DNA of 64,000 nt, from the NCBI RefSeq assembly GCF_042429435.1, contig NZ_JBHMAF010000017.1; one strand, given 5' to 3'. A program made the position numbers and the translations under genes. Source of the stretch: Ectobacillus funiculus (GTDB lineage Bacteria > Bacillota > Bacilli > Bacillales > Bacillaceae_G). The notes beneath the pieces are model-generated. The model was not told the origin of the DNA, did no database searches, and saw nothing but the letters and a program-made list of their open reading frames with translations. Positions within the stretch are counted from its first letter, which is position 1. Each line of letters opens with the position of its first letter. This document shows positions 25,907 through 35,734 of the stretch, in pieces.

Positions 25907-27325
25907 ATGGACAAAATCTTTAGAAAGAAGTCTATTGCCGATTTAATAGCTCAAAGCCACAACAAAGAGCTAAAACGTGCGCTTAGCCTGCTCGATTTAA
26001 TACTTCTTGGAGTCGGCTGTATCGTTGGAACTGGTATTTTCGTTATCACCGGTGTAATTGCTGCCAAAAGTGCAGGTCCAGCTATTATTCTTTCGTTTAT
26101 TCTCGCAGGTATCGCCTGCGCGCTTGCTGCATTTTGTTATGCTGAATTCTCATCCTCTATACCAGTATCTGGGAGTGTATACACGTATACGTATGCTACA
26201 ATGGGAGAACTTATCGCCTTTTTAATTGGTTGGGATTTAATGCTCGAATATATTATTGCGCTTGCTGCTGTTGCAACAGGCTGGTCCGCTTATTTTCAAT
26301 CGTTGATTGCCGGATTTAATCTTCATGTTCCTGCTATCCTTGCCTCTGCACCAGGGAGCGGTCAAGGCGGAGTGGTCAACCTGCCTGCTATGATTATTAT
26401 TTTATTAATCACTGCTCTTGTAAGTAAAGGCGTAAAAGAAAGCACACGCTTTAATAACGTGATTGTTCTCCTTAAAATCGGCATTGTTTTATTATTTATT
26501 TTTACAGGGATTAAATATGTAAAGCCAGAAAACTGGACACCATTTATGCCATTTGGTTTAGATGGAGTCGTTACAAGTGCGGCCACTGTTTTCTTTGCTT
26601 ACATCGGCTTTGATGTAATTGCTAATGCATCAGAAGAAGTGAAACGCCCGCAACGGAATATGCCAATTGGAATTGTAGCTTCTTTAGCTATTTGTACATT
26701 CTTGTATGTTGTAGTTTCACTTGTGCTCACAGGTATGGTTCCATATACAAAACTGAATGTCGGAGACCCTGTTTCGTTTGCTCTTAACTTTGTCGGCCAA
26801 AATAGCATAGCTGGTATTATTTCAGTTGGTGCTATTATAGGGATCACGACTGTCTTGCTAGCGCTATTGTATTCTCAAATCCGTTTAACCTACGCAATGA
26901 GCCGAGACGGTTTATTACCAAAGGTATTTGCGAAGGTACACCCAAAATTCCAAACGCCTTTTAAAAATACATGGCTTACAGGATTTATTGCGGCAGGGAT
27001 TGCTGGATTTGTTGACTTAACAACTCTTGCCCATCTTGTAAACATGGGAACATTGGCTGCCTTCACTCTCATTTCTATCGCTGTTATTGTCTTGCGAAAG
27101 AAACAGCCAGAGTTAAAAGCAGCATTCAGAGTGCCTCTTGTTCCTGTCCTGCCAGTTGTTAGCGCACTTTTATGTATCTATTTATCACTGAGCTTGCCTG
27201 CTATTACATGGATTTGTTTTGTAATTTGGATTGCGGCAGGAACTATCTTGTATGTATCATATTCAAGAAAGCATAGCAATCTAAATCAGGAATTTGATGG
27301 GTCCCAAGGCGAAAAAACAAGTTGA
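25907..27325 (+). CDS. APC family amino acid permease (YfnA/CAT-like)
   Basis: 472 aa with 12 or more TM helices. N-terminal KRALSLLDLILLGVGCIVGTGIFVITG is the substrate-binding GTGIF motif of APC transporters; FFAYIGFDVIANASEEVKRPQRNMP is typical of the cationic/branched amino acid (CAT) group, as in YfnA. AATAGGAGG before ATG. A possible leader with hairpins lies at 25540-25900 but no known riboswitch is recognised. A repeat copy follows the stop codon. Confidence 0.92.
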   Translation: MDKIFRKKSIADLIAQSHNKELKRALSLLDLILLGVGCIVGTGIFVITGVIAAKSAGPAIILSFILAGIACALAAFCYAEFSSSIPVSGSVYTYTYATMGELIAFLIGWDLMLEYIIALAAVATGWSAYFQSLIAGFNLHVPAILASAPGSGQGGVVNLPAMIIILLITALVSKGVKESTRFNNVIVLLKIGIVLLFIFTGIKYVKPENWTPFMPFGLDGVVTSAATVFFAYIGFDVIANASEEVKRPQRNMPIGIVASLAICTFLYVVVSLVLTGMVPYTKLNVGDPVSFALNFVGQNSIAGIISVGAIIGITTVLLALLYSQIRLTYAMSRDGLLPKVFAKVHPKFQTPFKNTWLTGFIAAGIAGFVDLTTLAHLVNMGTLAAFTLISIAVIVLRKKQPELKAAFRVPLVPVLPVVSALLCIYLSLSLPAITWICFVIWIAAGTILYVSYSRKHSNLNQEFDGSQGEKTS

Positions 27326-27337
27326 TTTCTTATAAAA

Positions 27338-27474
27338 TAAAGAAAACTCGCCGATTGGCGAGCCCTGACCTTGGGCGAAGACAGAGGCGTAGCCCTACTT
27401 ATACTGTATTCCTAAAATTTCCGACTACGTCGAATTGACTTCCAGCTGGAAATTTATACTTTCTTACAGTATAA
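27338..27474 (+). repeat. Dispersed repeat, copy 9
   Basis: Full-length, close to consensus. Right-hand arms TTATACTGTA / TACAGTATAA pair fully (the T-A version of the C-G pair seen in copy 5). Confidence 0.92.
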
Positions 27475-27540
27475 AAATAGAGGCATTCTCCTCCCTATCA
27501 CCCAACACCTGAGGAAACATCATATTCCTCAAACGACAAA

Positions 27541-27586
27541 AACACCGTCCTTTTCGCAGAATTATTGAAAAGGATGGTGTTTTTTG
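27541..27586 (+). terminator. Terminator downstream of the permease and repeat
   Basis: AACACCGTCCTTTT pairs with AAAAGGATGGTGTT, then a T run. The repeat lies between permease stop and terminator. Another hairpin, TGAGGAA/TTCCTCA, sits at 27511-27534. Confidence 0.8.
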
Positions 27587-27645
27587 TAGATATTTCATTG
27601 TAATCCCATTGTTATCTGGTTAGTCTCAATAAGAATGAATCCCGT

Positions 27646-28254
27646 TCAGTATGCTAACCGATATATTAAAAACCTCTCATTCGGATTATGTTCATATGCA
27701 TCCGGCAATCTAATTTCTGCCTTCAGCTCAAAGGAGGTATTGTTTTCTAAGAAATAGATATAATCCTCTGATGTGTAATATAAAATCAATTCTACCTCTC
27801 GCTGTGATGTTTCGACTGAGCGCAATATCCGATTAATAACCTTTATAAAGATTTGAGTAGAAAATGGATTAAAAAAATAAAACCGATTGTCCATTGGATG
27901 AATTTCATACTCCTCAGCCAGACAACAGTGGAAATAAATTTTATCTTTGCTATGTTTCTTCTTCTTTAGATAACGATTCCGATTCTCCATTGCCTCCCGG
28001 TAGAAACCATCGTTCATTTCGATTCCGACAGCAGTTGCATCAAAAACATGATTTATATAGAAATTTAAACGGCCTTTTCCACAACCAAAATCCACGATAC
28101 GATCGCTGCTTTTGAACTCGTATGTTTTACATAATAGTTCTAATGCAAAGTATGGCGTTGCTTCATAGCGATGATAATGCAGAGATTGATTGAATCCCTT
28201 TTGGTCTCCCGTTGTTTTAATGTTCAGTAAAGCATCATACAACTCTTCCTTCAT
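27646..28254 (-). CDS. Class I SAM-dependent methyltransferase
   Basis: 202 aa. Motif I SDRIVDFGCGKGRLNFYI and the acidic strand VGIEMND mark the SAM site; a post-I NPFSTQIFIKVINRILRS region follows. Substrate unknown; no catalytic motif for nucleic acid or small molecules stands out. ATAGGAG before ATG. Isolated gene. Confidence 0.85.
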   Translation of the reverse strand: MKEELYDALLNIKTTGDQKGFNQSLHYHRYEATPYFALELLCKTYEFKSSDRIVDFGCGKGRLNFYINHVFDATAVGIEMNDGFYREAMENRNRYLKKKKHSKDKIYFHCCLAEEYEIHPMDNRFYFFNPFSTQIFIKVINRILRSVETSQREVELILYYTSEDYIYFLENNTSFELKAEIRLPDAYEHNPNERFLIYRLAY

Positions 28255-28944
28255 GATTGACTCCTATACTCGTTATACCGATGAATATGCACAACATAAT
28301 CTTACTGCAAGTATATCAAATGGATAAGGGGTTTTCCTATCCAATTGTATTTTCCTCCAACCAATGGGCCTCTGCATAAACTGTTAGTATAAAATGAGCA
28401 GGTATACTTGCATTTGTAATGTTTTTGTTTGTTTACACATGTATCCCGATGTTTAAATCGACCCAAACGAAACATTGAAGTACTAATTAGTGCTATACCA
28501 ACACATAAAGTTCACCTTATATTTCATTTGTTCAGAACCATCAGCTATCATAAAGCAGCAGGACAGGATGATAGCCCAATTAAAGATACATTCACATATA
28601 CCTATAGCATATCATGCTGCCTCGAATATCATATATGAGAGAGAGATCAATCCATTGCCATACTCGTACAACCATCTCCACCCTACAAATTAACAGTATT
28701 CGAACAGTCCCTAATGGGGCCTCAACACCCTCTCCTATATATGGGAAAGGGTTTTTATTATTTGAGAATAAATTGTCTCAATATGCATTTTCAATCATCG
28801 GAATGAGAAATTAACCTTTCTCAGTTAAACTTTTCAGGCTATGCCTGAATGAAATTCCCCTTCTCTACTAGCTAGGCTCCGCCCTTCGCTTTCCTGGAAA
28901 AAGGGAACTTCTTTCAAATTACGATAAAAGGATCCACGGTCTTA
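28255..28944. other. 690-bp region without a supported gene
   Basis: It holds a plus-strand terminator-like hairpin CCCTCTCC/GGGAAAGGG + T5 (28729-28762), a palindrome TTCAGGC/GCCTGAA (28830-28846) and a GAGAAA/TTTCTC hairpin near 28804. Short ORFs in several frames look random. A worn gene or an untranslated RNA ending at 28762 is possible. It replaces the glgD position expected after glgC. Confidence 0.45.
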
Positions 28945-30111
28945 TCAAATAATGTTTGCTTGTTTCTTATAGCTTTCTTCAGGAGATAATCGTCTATTAT
29001 CTATAAGTGCAATCTTTTGCTTCGAGGAATGAGGCTTCATGACAGCTCCCTCCTCAATCGTGACATTGCTTCCAATAACAGCTCCCTCAATATATACACG
29101 ATCTCCTATCACTGTATTCGGAAGAATCACACAATCCTTTATAACAGCATGCTTCCCAATCTTCACTCCGCAAGAAAGAACGGAATGCTCTACTCTCCCA
29201 GCAATGTTACATCCTTCACTAATTAATGAACGCATAATGCTCCCTGTTTCACTTAAAAAGAAGGGGGAATGGTTTTGCTCCTTCGTATAGACGTTCCAAT
29301 TCGTATTACATAAAAAAATGTTCTTTTCTTCCGATAATAAATCCATGTTGGATTGCCAATAGCTATCAATCGTACCTACGTCCCGCCAATAGCCTTTGAA
29401 CTGAAATGCAAATACATGCATAGATCCTTTGATCATAGCGGGAATAATGTCCTTCCCAAAGTCTGCCGGTGTATCTAAGTAACTATCTTGCTCCAAAAAC
29501 ATTTGTAAAGCCTCACGTTTGAAAATATAGATTCCCATCGATGCTTGATTAGACTTTGGATGGACTGGTTTTTCTTCAAATTCTATAATCCTGTCACTCT
29601 TATCACTTGTTACAATCCCAAAACGGTTCGCCTCACTCCACGGAACATTCACAACTGAAATGGTAACATCCGCATTTGTGTGGATATGCTGCTCCAGCAT
29701 CTCATTGTAATCCATTTTGTAAATGTGATCGCCTGAAATAATTAAGATATGCTCCGGGTTTTGTTCTTCAATATATTTTCGGTTGTGAAACACAGCATTT
29801 GCCGTTCCTTCATACCATCGTGCTCGATCCTGACATTGAAAGGGAGGTAAAATGGACACGCCACCGTCCTTTCTGTCTAAATCCCAATGGTATCCATTTC
29901 CTATATAGTTTTGCAGTACATGAGGTTGATATTGAGTGAGGATTCCCACTGTGTTAATGTTTGAGTTTTTGCAGTTGCTTAAGGCAAAATCAATGATTCT
30001 ATATTTCCCGCCAAATGGTACAGCTGGTTTAGCAATGTCTTGTGTTAATGTTTTCAAACGAGAGCCTCTGCCACCTGCCAATAACATGGCAATGCATTGT
30101 TTTTTTGCCAA
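28945..30111 (-). CDS. glgC: Glucose-1-phosphate adenylyltransferase
   Basis: 388 aa from TTG 30111 (GAGGAG site). Nucleotidyltransferase motif MLLAGGRGSRLKTLT, PAVPFGGKYRIIDF, FHNRKYIEEQNPEHILIISGDHIYKMDY, GTIDSYWQSNMDL, and a C-terminal left-handed beta-helix. It makes ADP-glucose for glycogen synthesis. B. subtilis-type operons run glgB-C-D-A-P; here glgC is alone, flanked by non-coding DNA and unrelated genes. Glycogen enzymes are elsewhere or missing. Confidence 0.93.
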   Translation of the reverse strand: MAKKQCIAMLLAGGRGSRLKTLTQDIAKPAVPFGGKYRIIDFALSNCKNSNINTVGILTQYQPHVLQNYIGNGYHWDLDRKDGGVSILPPFQCQDRARWYEGTANAVFHNRKYIEEQNPEHILIISGDHIYKMDYNEMLEQHIHTNADVTISVVNVPWSEANRFGIVTSDKSDRIIEFEEKPVHPKSNQASMGIYIFKREALQMFLEQDSYLDTPADFGKDIIPAMIKGSMHVFAFQFKGYWRDVGTIDSYWQSNMDLLSEEKNIFLCNTNWNVYTKEQNHSPFFLSETGSIMRSLISEGCNIAGRVEHSVLSCGVKIGKHAVIKDCVILPNTVIGDRVYIEGAVIGSNVTIEEGAVMKPHSSKQKIALIDNRRLSPEESYKKQANII

Positions 30112-30314
30112 GGGACCATCTCCTCACACGGTATAATCTTACTTAGTTATAAAATAAGCACGGAAATCCGGTTTTATGTTTCAAAAATGTGAATATTTTA
30201 TAACGTTAAGTAAAGATAACGTTTACAAATTTTAAAGCATAAAAAAAACGGACAAGGCCTGCCATTTTGGGCCTTGGGAGCTAGACATCACCCCGAAAAG
30301 TTATACTTATCTTG

Positions 30315-30451
30315 TAAAGAAAACTCGCCGACTAGCGATCCCTGCTCCCCGGGCGAAGACAGAGGCGTAGCCCTATTTATACTGTATTCCTAAAACTTCC
30401 GACTACGTCGAATTCACTTCTAGTTGGAGATTTATACTTTCCTACAATGAA
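30315..30451 (+). repeat. Dispersed repeat, copy 10
   Basis: Full-length; the end is CCTACAATGAA instead of CCTACAGTGTAA. It lies between two minus-strand genes. Confidence 0.88.
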
Positions 30452-30487
30452 AAAAAGCGACCGGCTTTCGCCAATCGCTCTTACTCA

Positions 30488-31252
30488 TTATTTTTTCAAT
30501 CCTGTATAAATATGAATCGCATCCCGCAAAAATAGAGCTGTTCCTGGTTGGTATTTATCGTAGTACGCTGTAAACCTCTCATCGTCTACATACATTTGCG
30601 CAAGACCTGCATGTGCTTCTTTCGTATAGCTATCCCAATAATAGCAGAGCCATTGCCGATGTAAATGTGCGGCTTTTTGGGCTAATTCTCCCGCAGGATC
30701 ACCTGTTGCGAATGCCTCGGCTAATGTAGCTAGAACATCAGCAGCCAGTTTTTCTACTTCCGCATACTGCTCCTCTGTCATCCCTTTTACCTTTTGGTTA
30801 GATTTATCGACTTGCTCATCCCCATACTTTGCTCGAATCTCTTTCCCATATTTCTTTTCATTATCATCAATCAACTTTTGCTTAAAGCCTTCAAACTTTT
30901 CTTTATCTGTCATTGTTATACTCCCTTCCGCTGCAGCTATTGTTTTATCCACATTCGCAATTAATCGATCTAACTGTTCTCGTTTTACCAGAAGCTGCTC
31001 CCGATGTTCTTTCAGCGCAAGAGTGCTATCAAAGGATGGGGGGGTGGTAATCTTCTTAATATTTTCTAGGCTTACCCCTAGCTCCCGATAAAACAGAATT
31101 TGCTGAAGCCGATCAACCTCCTCTTGCCCATAAATCCGATATCCTGACGAATTGATTCTTGCCGGCCTTAGAATTCCAATTTCATCGTAATATCGCAGCG
31201 TCCTCGTACTCACACCTGCCATTTGGCCCAATCTTTGCACTGTGTATTCCAT
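30488..31252 (-). CDS. MerR family regulator with TipAS domain
   Basis: 254 aa from ATG 31252; AGGAGGTGAG precedes it. N-terminal winged helix YTVQRLGQMAGVSTRTLRYYDEIGILRPARINSSGYRIYG, a coiled-coil linker, and a C-terminal TipAS-like antibiotic-binding domain (AAHLHRQWLCYYWDSYTKEAHAGLAQMYVDDERFTAYYD). This is the architecture of Mta/TipAL/SkgA regulators, which activate drug-response genes and themselves. Its own promoter holds a matching palindrome (31283-31301). Confidence 0.92.
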   Translation of the reverse strand: MEYTVQRLGQMAGVSTRTLRYYDEIGILRPARINSSGYRIYGQEEVDRLQQILFYRELGVSLENIKKITTPPSFDSTLALKEHREQLLVKREQLDRLIANVDKTIAAAEGSITMTDKEKFEGFKQKLIDDNEKKYGKEIRAKYGDEQVDKSNQKVKGMTEEQYAEVEKLAADVLATLAEAFATGDPAGELAQKAAHLHRQWLCYYWDSYTKEAHAGLAQMYVDDERFTAYYDKYQPGTALFLRDAIHIYTGLKK

Positions 31253-31282
31253 CTTCTCACCTCCTGATATAAACACTATATA

Positions 31283-31301
31283 CCTTGACGTAACGTCAAG
31301 G
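31283..31301. promoter_or_regulatory. MerR-type operator in the promoter of the TipAS regulator
   Basis: CCTTGACG-TAA-CGTCAAGG, a perfect palindrome 31 bp before the start codon, between poor -35 and -10 boxes, as expected for MerR-type twisted promoters. Suggests autoregulation. The rest of 31303-31569 contains a hairpin AAAAGGAC/GTCCTTTT near 31360-31392 and no gene. Confidence 0.8.
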
Positions 31302-31569
31302 TGAATAGGTTTTTGAAAAATAGTTTTAAAAAATTATGATTAGGAATTCAACAAGAAGAAAAAGGACCTTGTGTAGCCATTAGTCCTTTTATCTGAGTTT
31401 CTTGTTTAGTTAATTGACTTCCATTTTATTTCCAGCACCCGATAAACGATATGATCAACGTAGTAGTCATACAGCCATTCTGCTTGTCTTATTTATCGTT
31501 CAAATAGAAAACCTAATCTCTCTGGAAAAGCTCTACTTTTGATACTTTCAATCCTATTTAACAAAGACA

Positions 31570-31620
31570 AAAAGACTGACGTCAAAAGATATATATCCTA
31601 TACCCTCTGCATCAGTCCTT
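31570..31620 (-). terminator. Terminator of the ABC exporter operon
   Basis: Minus-strand GGACTGATGC pairs with the GACGTCAGTC region, followed by TTTTTGTC. Confidence 0.7.
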
Positions 31621-31626
31621 GATTTC

Positions 31627-33510
31627 TTACATAGCAGGCTCTTCTTCACCAAACTGACTGTTGTACAAGTCAGCATAAAATCCATTTTGCTGCAGCAATT
31701 CATAATGCGTTCCTTGCTCAATAACTGTCCCTTGATTCATTACCAAAATTAAATCTGCATCCTTAATCGTGGAGAGACGATGCGCAATAACAAAACTCGT
31801 ACGCCCTTGCATGAGGGTGGTCATCGCTTTTTGTATATGCACTTCTGTTCGTGTATCAACGCTGCTCGTTGCCTCATCTAAAATCATAATCGCAGGGTCT
31901 GCCAAAATAGCACGGGCGATTGTGAGCAATTGTCGCTGCCCTTGCGAAATATTAGATGCATCTTCATTAAGCACAGTATCGTAGCCATTAGGCAGTGTCC
32001 GAATGAAATGATCGGCATACGCCGCTTTTGCTGCCTCCCGTATCTCCTCATCTGTTGCATCCAATCTGCCATATGCAATGTTCTCTCGAATAGTACCGTT
32101 AAACAGCCATGTATCCTGCAGTACCATTCCAAACATTGCCCGCAAATTTTCTCGTGATAGCTTGCGCGTGTCCACCCCGTCAATTGTAATCGCACCGCCC
32201 TTTAGTTCATAAAAACGCATGAGCAAATTGATGAGTGTCGTTTTGCCAGCACCAGTTGGACCAACAATTGCTACGATTTGGCCTGGCTTTACATCCAGAT
32301 TCATATCTTGAATGAGCAACGCAGCCTCTTTATAGCCAAAGTCCACATGCTCAAATACTACATGCCCCTTCACTGTCGGCAGATTTGTTAGATTCGTTGC
32401 TTCTTTTACTTCCTCTTGTTCATCCAGCAATTCAAAAACGCGCTCTGCTGCAGCAATAGTTGATTGAATAATATTAGCAATATTTGCTGTTTGGGTAATC
32501 GGCTGCGAAAACTGCCTGGAGTATTGAATAAACGCTTGAATATCACCAATTGCGATAAAGCCCTTTGTCACATAAATCCCGCCGACAATACAGATGAATA
32601 CATAGCCAAGATTGCTGACAAACATCATCAGCGGCATAATGATGCCAGAGATAAATTGGGCCCGCCAGCCGGCATCGTATAGCTTTTCATTAACTTCATC
32701 AAATGTTTCTTTTGCCTTTTCCTCATGTCCAAATGCTTTAATAATTTGATGTCCGGTATACATCTCTTCAATATGCCCATTCAATTGTCCCAGTGACTTT
32801 TGCTGATTGGCAAAATACTTCTGCGAACGCAGCATAATTGGTTTTAAAACGAAAATCGAGAGCGCAATGGACACGACACTGATTAAAGTAAGCACCGGAC
32901 TAATGGTTAACATCATAATAATAATTCCAATAATTGTAACAATCGAGGTGATAAATTGTGTAATGCTTTGTTGAAGTGTGCTACCGATTGTATCAATATC
33001 ATTTGTTACCCGGCTCAGCGTATCACCATGAGAATGTTCATCATAGTATTTCAGCGGCAGCCTTGATAGCTTCTCACTGACCTCCGTCCGTAAATCATAC
33101 ACAACCTTTTGCGAAACATCGGACATAATATACTGCTGCACGTAGCTAAACAACGCACTGATAATATACAGCCCGACCAATAGAAGCAGCATATTTTTAA
33201 TATAGGTAAAATCAATGGCTGCACCAGGAATCCCTTTCCACTTCATCATGGCGCCTTCAAATAATTTTGTCGTGACCTTTCCCATCAGCTTCGGACCGAC
33301 AATTAAAAAAATCGTGCTGAGAATCGCCGTGAGGAACACAGCCATTAAATGCAGCCGACGCGGCTGCAAATACGTGAGCAAACGGCGAAACGTGCCCTTA
33401 AAATCTTTGATTTTAGCACCTTGCACCATCATATTGCCGCCGGGACCAAAGCCTGGTCTAAAGCCGCCCGGATGACCGCCAGGACGCGGATGTTTGTCTG
33501 ACGTACTCAT
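31627..33510 (-). CDS. ABC exporter half-transporter (YfiC-like)
   Basis: 627 aa. A Pro/Gly-rich cytoplasmic start (HPRPGGHPGGFRPGFGPGG), six-helix ABC_membrane domain, then an NBD with Walker A GPTGAGKTT, signature ISQGQRQ and Walker B IMILDEATSSVD with catalytic Glu. It pairs with the 33507 gene as a heterodimer: this NBD keeps the catalytic Glu but has a weakened signature motif. GAGGAGG before ATG; overlaps the upstream gene by 4 nt. Probably a multidrug exporter. Confidence 0.93.
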   Translation of the reverse strand: MSTSDKHPRPGGHPGGFRPGFGPGGNMMVQGAKIKDFKGTFRRLLTYLQPRRLHLMAVFLTAILSTIFLIVGPKLMGKVTTKLFEGAMMKWKGIPGAAIDFTYIKNMLLLLVGLYIISALFSYVQQYIMSDVSQKVVYDLRTEVSEKLSRLPLKYYDEHSHGDTLSRVTNDIDTIGSTLQQSITQFITSIVTIIGIIIMMLTISPVLTLISVVSIALSIFVLKPIMLRSQKYFANQQKSLGQLNGHIEEMYTGHQIIKAFGHEEKAKETFDEVNEKLYDAGWRAQFISGIIMPLMMFVSNLGYVFICIVGGIYVTKGFIAIGDIQAFIQYSRQFSQPITQTANIANIIQSTIAAAERVFELLDEQEEVKEATNLTNLPTVKGHVVFEHVDFGYKEAALLIQDMNLDVKPGQIVAIVGPTGAGKTTLINLLMRFYELKGGAITIDGVDTRKLSRENLRAMFGMVLQDTWLFNGTIRENIAYGRLDATDEEIREAAKAAYADHFIRTLPNGYDTVLNEDASNISQGQRQLLTIARAILADPAIMILDEATSSVDTRTEVHIQKAMTTLMQGRTSFVIAHRLSTIKDADLILVMNQGTVIEQGTHYELLQQNGFYADLYNSQFGEEEPAM

Positions 33511-35234
33511 GCACTTTCCTCCTCTGACAATTGTGATGCAACGATTTCACGATATACCCCACATCGCTCAAGCAATTGTTCATGTGTACCAATATCTTCT
33601 ACTTTTCCTTCATCCAACACAATGATTTGATCAGCATGCAGTACGGTGCTAACACGTTGAGCAACGATTAATACTGCCCTATCAACTGTTTCTATCTTTA
33701 AAGCACTGCGCAGCTTCGCATCAGTTTTAAAATCAAGCGCTGAAAAGCTATCATCAAAAATGTATAGCTCCGGCTTACGAACAAGCGCCCGCGCAATTGA
33801 CAAGCGCTGCTTTTGACCGCCTGAGAGGTTTGTTCCGCCTTGCGTAATAATGGATTCATAGCCCTCCTCCATTTGTTCAATAAAACCTGCGGCCTGTGCA
33901 ATTTGAGCAGCATGTATAATCTCCTCGTCTGTTGCATCCTCCTTGCCATAGCGAATATTTTCACGGATGGTTCCTGAAAATAGCACTGCTTTTTGCGGGA
34001 CAAAACCGATTTTAGATCGCAGCTCCGTCTGCTTCATTTTCTGGATATTCACACCGCCTATACGAATTTCTCCCGCATCAATATCATAAAAGCGAGGAAT
34101 TAGGTTCACGAGCGTGGACTTGCCGGCACCTGTCCCGCCGATAATAGCCGTTACTTGACCAGGCCTTGCTCGAAATGAAATATCCGATAACGCAGGCATT
34201 TGCGCACCAGGATAACGGAAGGTAACTCGGTCAAATTCGAGATCAGCGCAGTTTTCATCCGCTGTTGCTGTAATGTCTGCATCAACAATGCTCGGCTCCA
34301 TATCAAGTACTTCGTTGATGCGGGCTGCTGATGCGGCAGCGCGCGGCACCATAATAAACATCATCGAAGCCATAATGAGCGCAAACATAATTTGGGTCAC
34401 ATATTGCATAAACGCCATTAAGTCACCAACTTGCATATTGCCTGTATCAACGCGAAGTCCGCCAAACCAAAGAATGGCGACTGTCGTTAAATTGAAAATC
34501 AGCATCATTGCCGGCATCATATATGCCATAATTTTATTCACTCGAATAGAAACGCTCATGAAATCATAGTTTGCTGTTTCAAACCGCTTTTGTTCATACG
34601 GATCGCGATTAAAGGCGCGTACAACCCGAACTCCCATTAAGCCCTCGCGAAGAATTAAATTAAGCGTATCGAGTTTTGTTTGCATGACTTTAAAAAGCGG
34701 AAGCCCTTTGGACATAACAAGGAAAATCGTCAAAGCCAAAATTGGGATAATTGCTACAATTACAAGTGATAGCTTTGCATCCTTTGTCACTGCCATGATC
34801 ACCCCGCCAACAAACATAATCGGGGCGCTAAGCACCATCCGCATGAGCATCACAAGCACTTGCTGTACTTGCGTAATATCATTCGTTGTTCGGGTAATGA
34901 GGGAAGCTGTTCCTATCTTGTCAAATTCCTGAAGTGAAAATGCCTCAACACGTGAAAAAACCCGTTTGCGCAGCTGTTTGCCAAACCCCATTGCAGCCTT
35001 CGATGAAAAATAGCTGGCAACCACTGAACAAGCTGCCCCAATCGCCGCAATGAGCAGCATAAGAGCGCCGATTCGCAAAATATAGTTCGTATCTCCTTTT
35101 ACAACACCGGTATCAATAATATCTGACATTAATGTTGGCAAATAGAGATCAGACATGGACTGGATGAAGACAAGCACCAGCACTCCCGCAATCATCCCAG
35201 CAAATGGCCGTAACTGACGAAATAGTTTTAACAA
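33507..35234 (-). CDS. ABC exporter half-transporter (YfiB-like)
   Basis: 575 aa from TTG 35234 (GGAGAGGA site), overlapping the MarR stop. ABC_membrane domain plus NBD with Walker A GGTGAGKST, canonical signature LSGGQKQR and an altered Walker B LYIFDDSFSALD, where Asp replaces the catalytic Glu. This is the degenerate-site half typical of heterodimeric exporters such as BmrC/BmrD, LmrC/D or TM287/288, complementary to the partner NBD. Confidence 0.93.
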   Translation of the reverse strand: MLKLFRQLRPFAGMIAGVLVLVFIQSMSDLYLPTLMSDIIDTGVVKGDTNYILRIGALMLLIAAIGAACSVVASYFSSKAAMGFGKQLRKRVFSRVEAFSLQEFDKIGTASLITRTTNDITQVQQVLVMLMRMVLSAPIMFVGGVIMAVTKDAKLSLVIVAIIPILALTIFLVMSKGLPLFKVMQTKLDTLNLILREGLMGVRVVRAFNRDPYEQKRFETANYDFMSVSIRVNKIMAYMMPAMMLIFNLTTVAILWFGGLRVDTGNMQVGDLMAFMQYVTQIMFALIMASMMFIMVPRAAASAARINEVLDMEPSIVDADITATADENCADLEFDRVTFRYPGAQMPALSDISFRARPGQVTAIIGGTGAGKSTLVNLIPRFYDIDAGEIRIGGVNIQKMKQTELRSKIGFVPQKAVLFSGTIRENIRYGKEDATDEEIIHAAQIAQAAGFIEQMEEGYESIITQGGTNLSGGQKQRLSIARALVRKPELYIFDDSFSALDFKTDAKLRSALKIETVDRAVLIVAQRVSTVLHADQIIVLDEGKVEDIGTHEQLLERCGVYREIVASQLSEEESA

Positions 35235-35716
35235 CGAGCATCCTCTCCGTTCTCTGTCGTTTCTGTATCTATCATCAATTCATACAATTGCTGGTGGAGT
35301 TCTAATAATGTGTGGATGGATTCCTCTGATAGTTGCGACAGGGCACCCATCATTTTTTGATATACTCCATTTGGCTCATTATGCATAAGCAGTACTTGCT
35401 CTCTGCCAGCCTCAGTTAATTCAAGCTCTACCTCTCGACGATTTTCTTCTGGGATGCTGCGCTTTAGAAATCCTAGCGTTACCAAGCCATCGACACTTGT
35501 GCTCAGCGTACTTTTCGGAAATAGCAACCGTTCGCCCAAACTCTTTTGCGAAATCACTTGTGCAGGGAACATTGCTTGTAAAATCAAAAACTGCGGCATA
35601 CTCAAGTTACTGTTTTTGATGCTTGCCTGCCCCCATCTTCCAAAGTTTCGTTGAATCCTCCAAAAAGATCGCAACACTTGAATGGTTTGTTCTAATTGTG
35701 GGTTATTTTCATTCAT
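35228..35716 (-). CDS. MarR family regulator of the ABC exporter operon
   Basis: 162 aa from ATG 35716 (AGAGG site; ATG 35740 has none and lies in an inverted repeat). Winged helix SMPQFLILQAMFPAQVISQKSLGERLLFPKSTLSTSVDGLVTLGFLKR with wing EENRREVELELTEAGRE. First gene of a translationally coupled three-gene operon; it probably represses it and is relieved by the exported drug. Similar operons exist in other bacilli (marR-yfiB-yfiC type). Confidence 0.9.
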   Translation of the reverse strand: MNENNPQLEQTIQVLRSFWRIQRNFGRWGQASIKNSNLSMPQFLILQAMFPAQVISQKSLGERLLFPKSTLSTSVDGLVTLGFLKRSIPEENRREVELELTEAGREQVLLMHNEPNGVYQKMMGALSQLSEESIHTLLELHQQLYELMIDTETTENGEDARC

Positions 35717-35734
35717 ATGCTCCCTCTCTTCCTT

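Noticed and set aside
30240..30300. Second repeat family (CGGACAAGGCC motif at 30250 and 47794)
   Set aside because: Only about 15 bases are shared between two places; too little to support a family.
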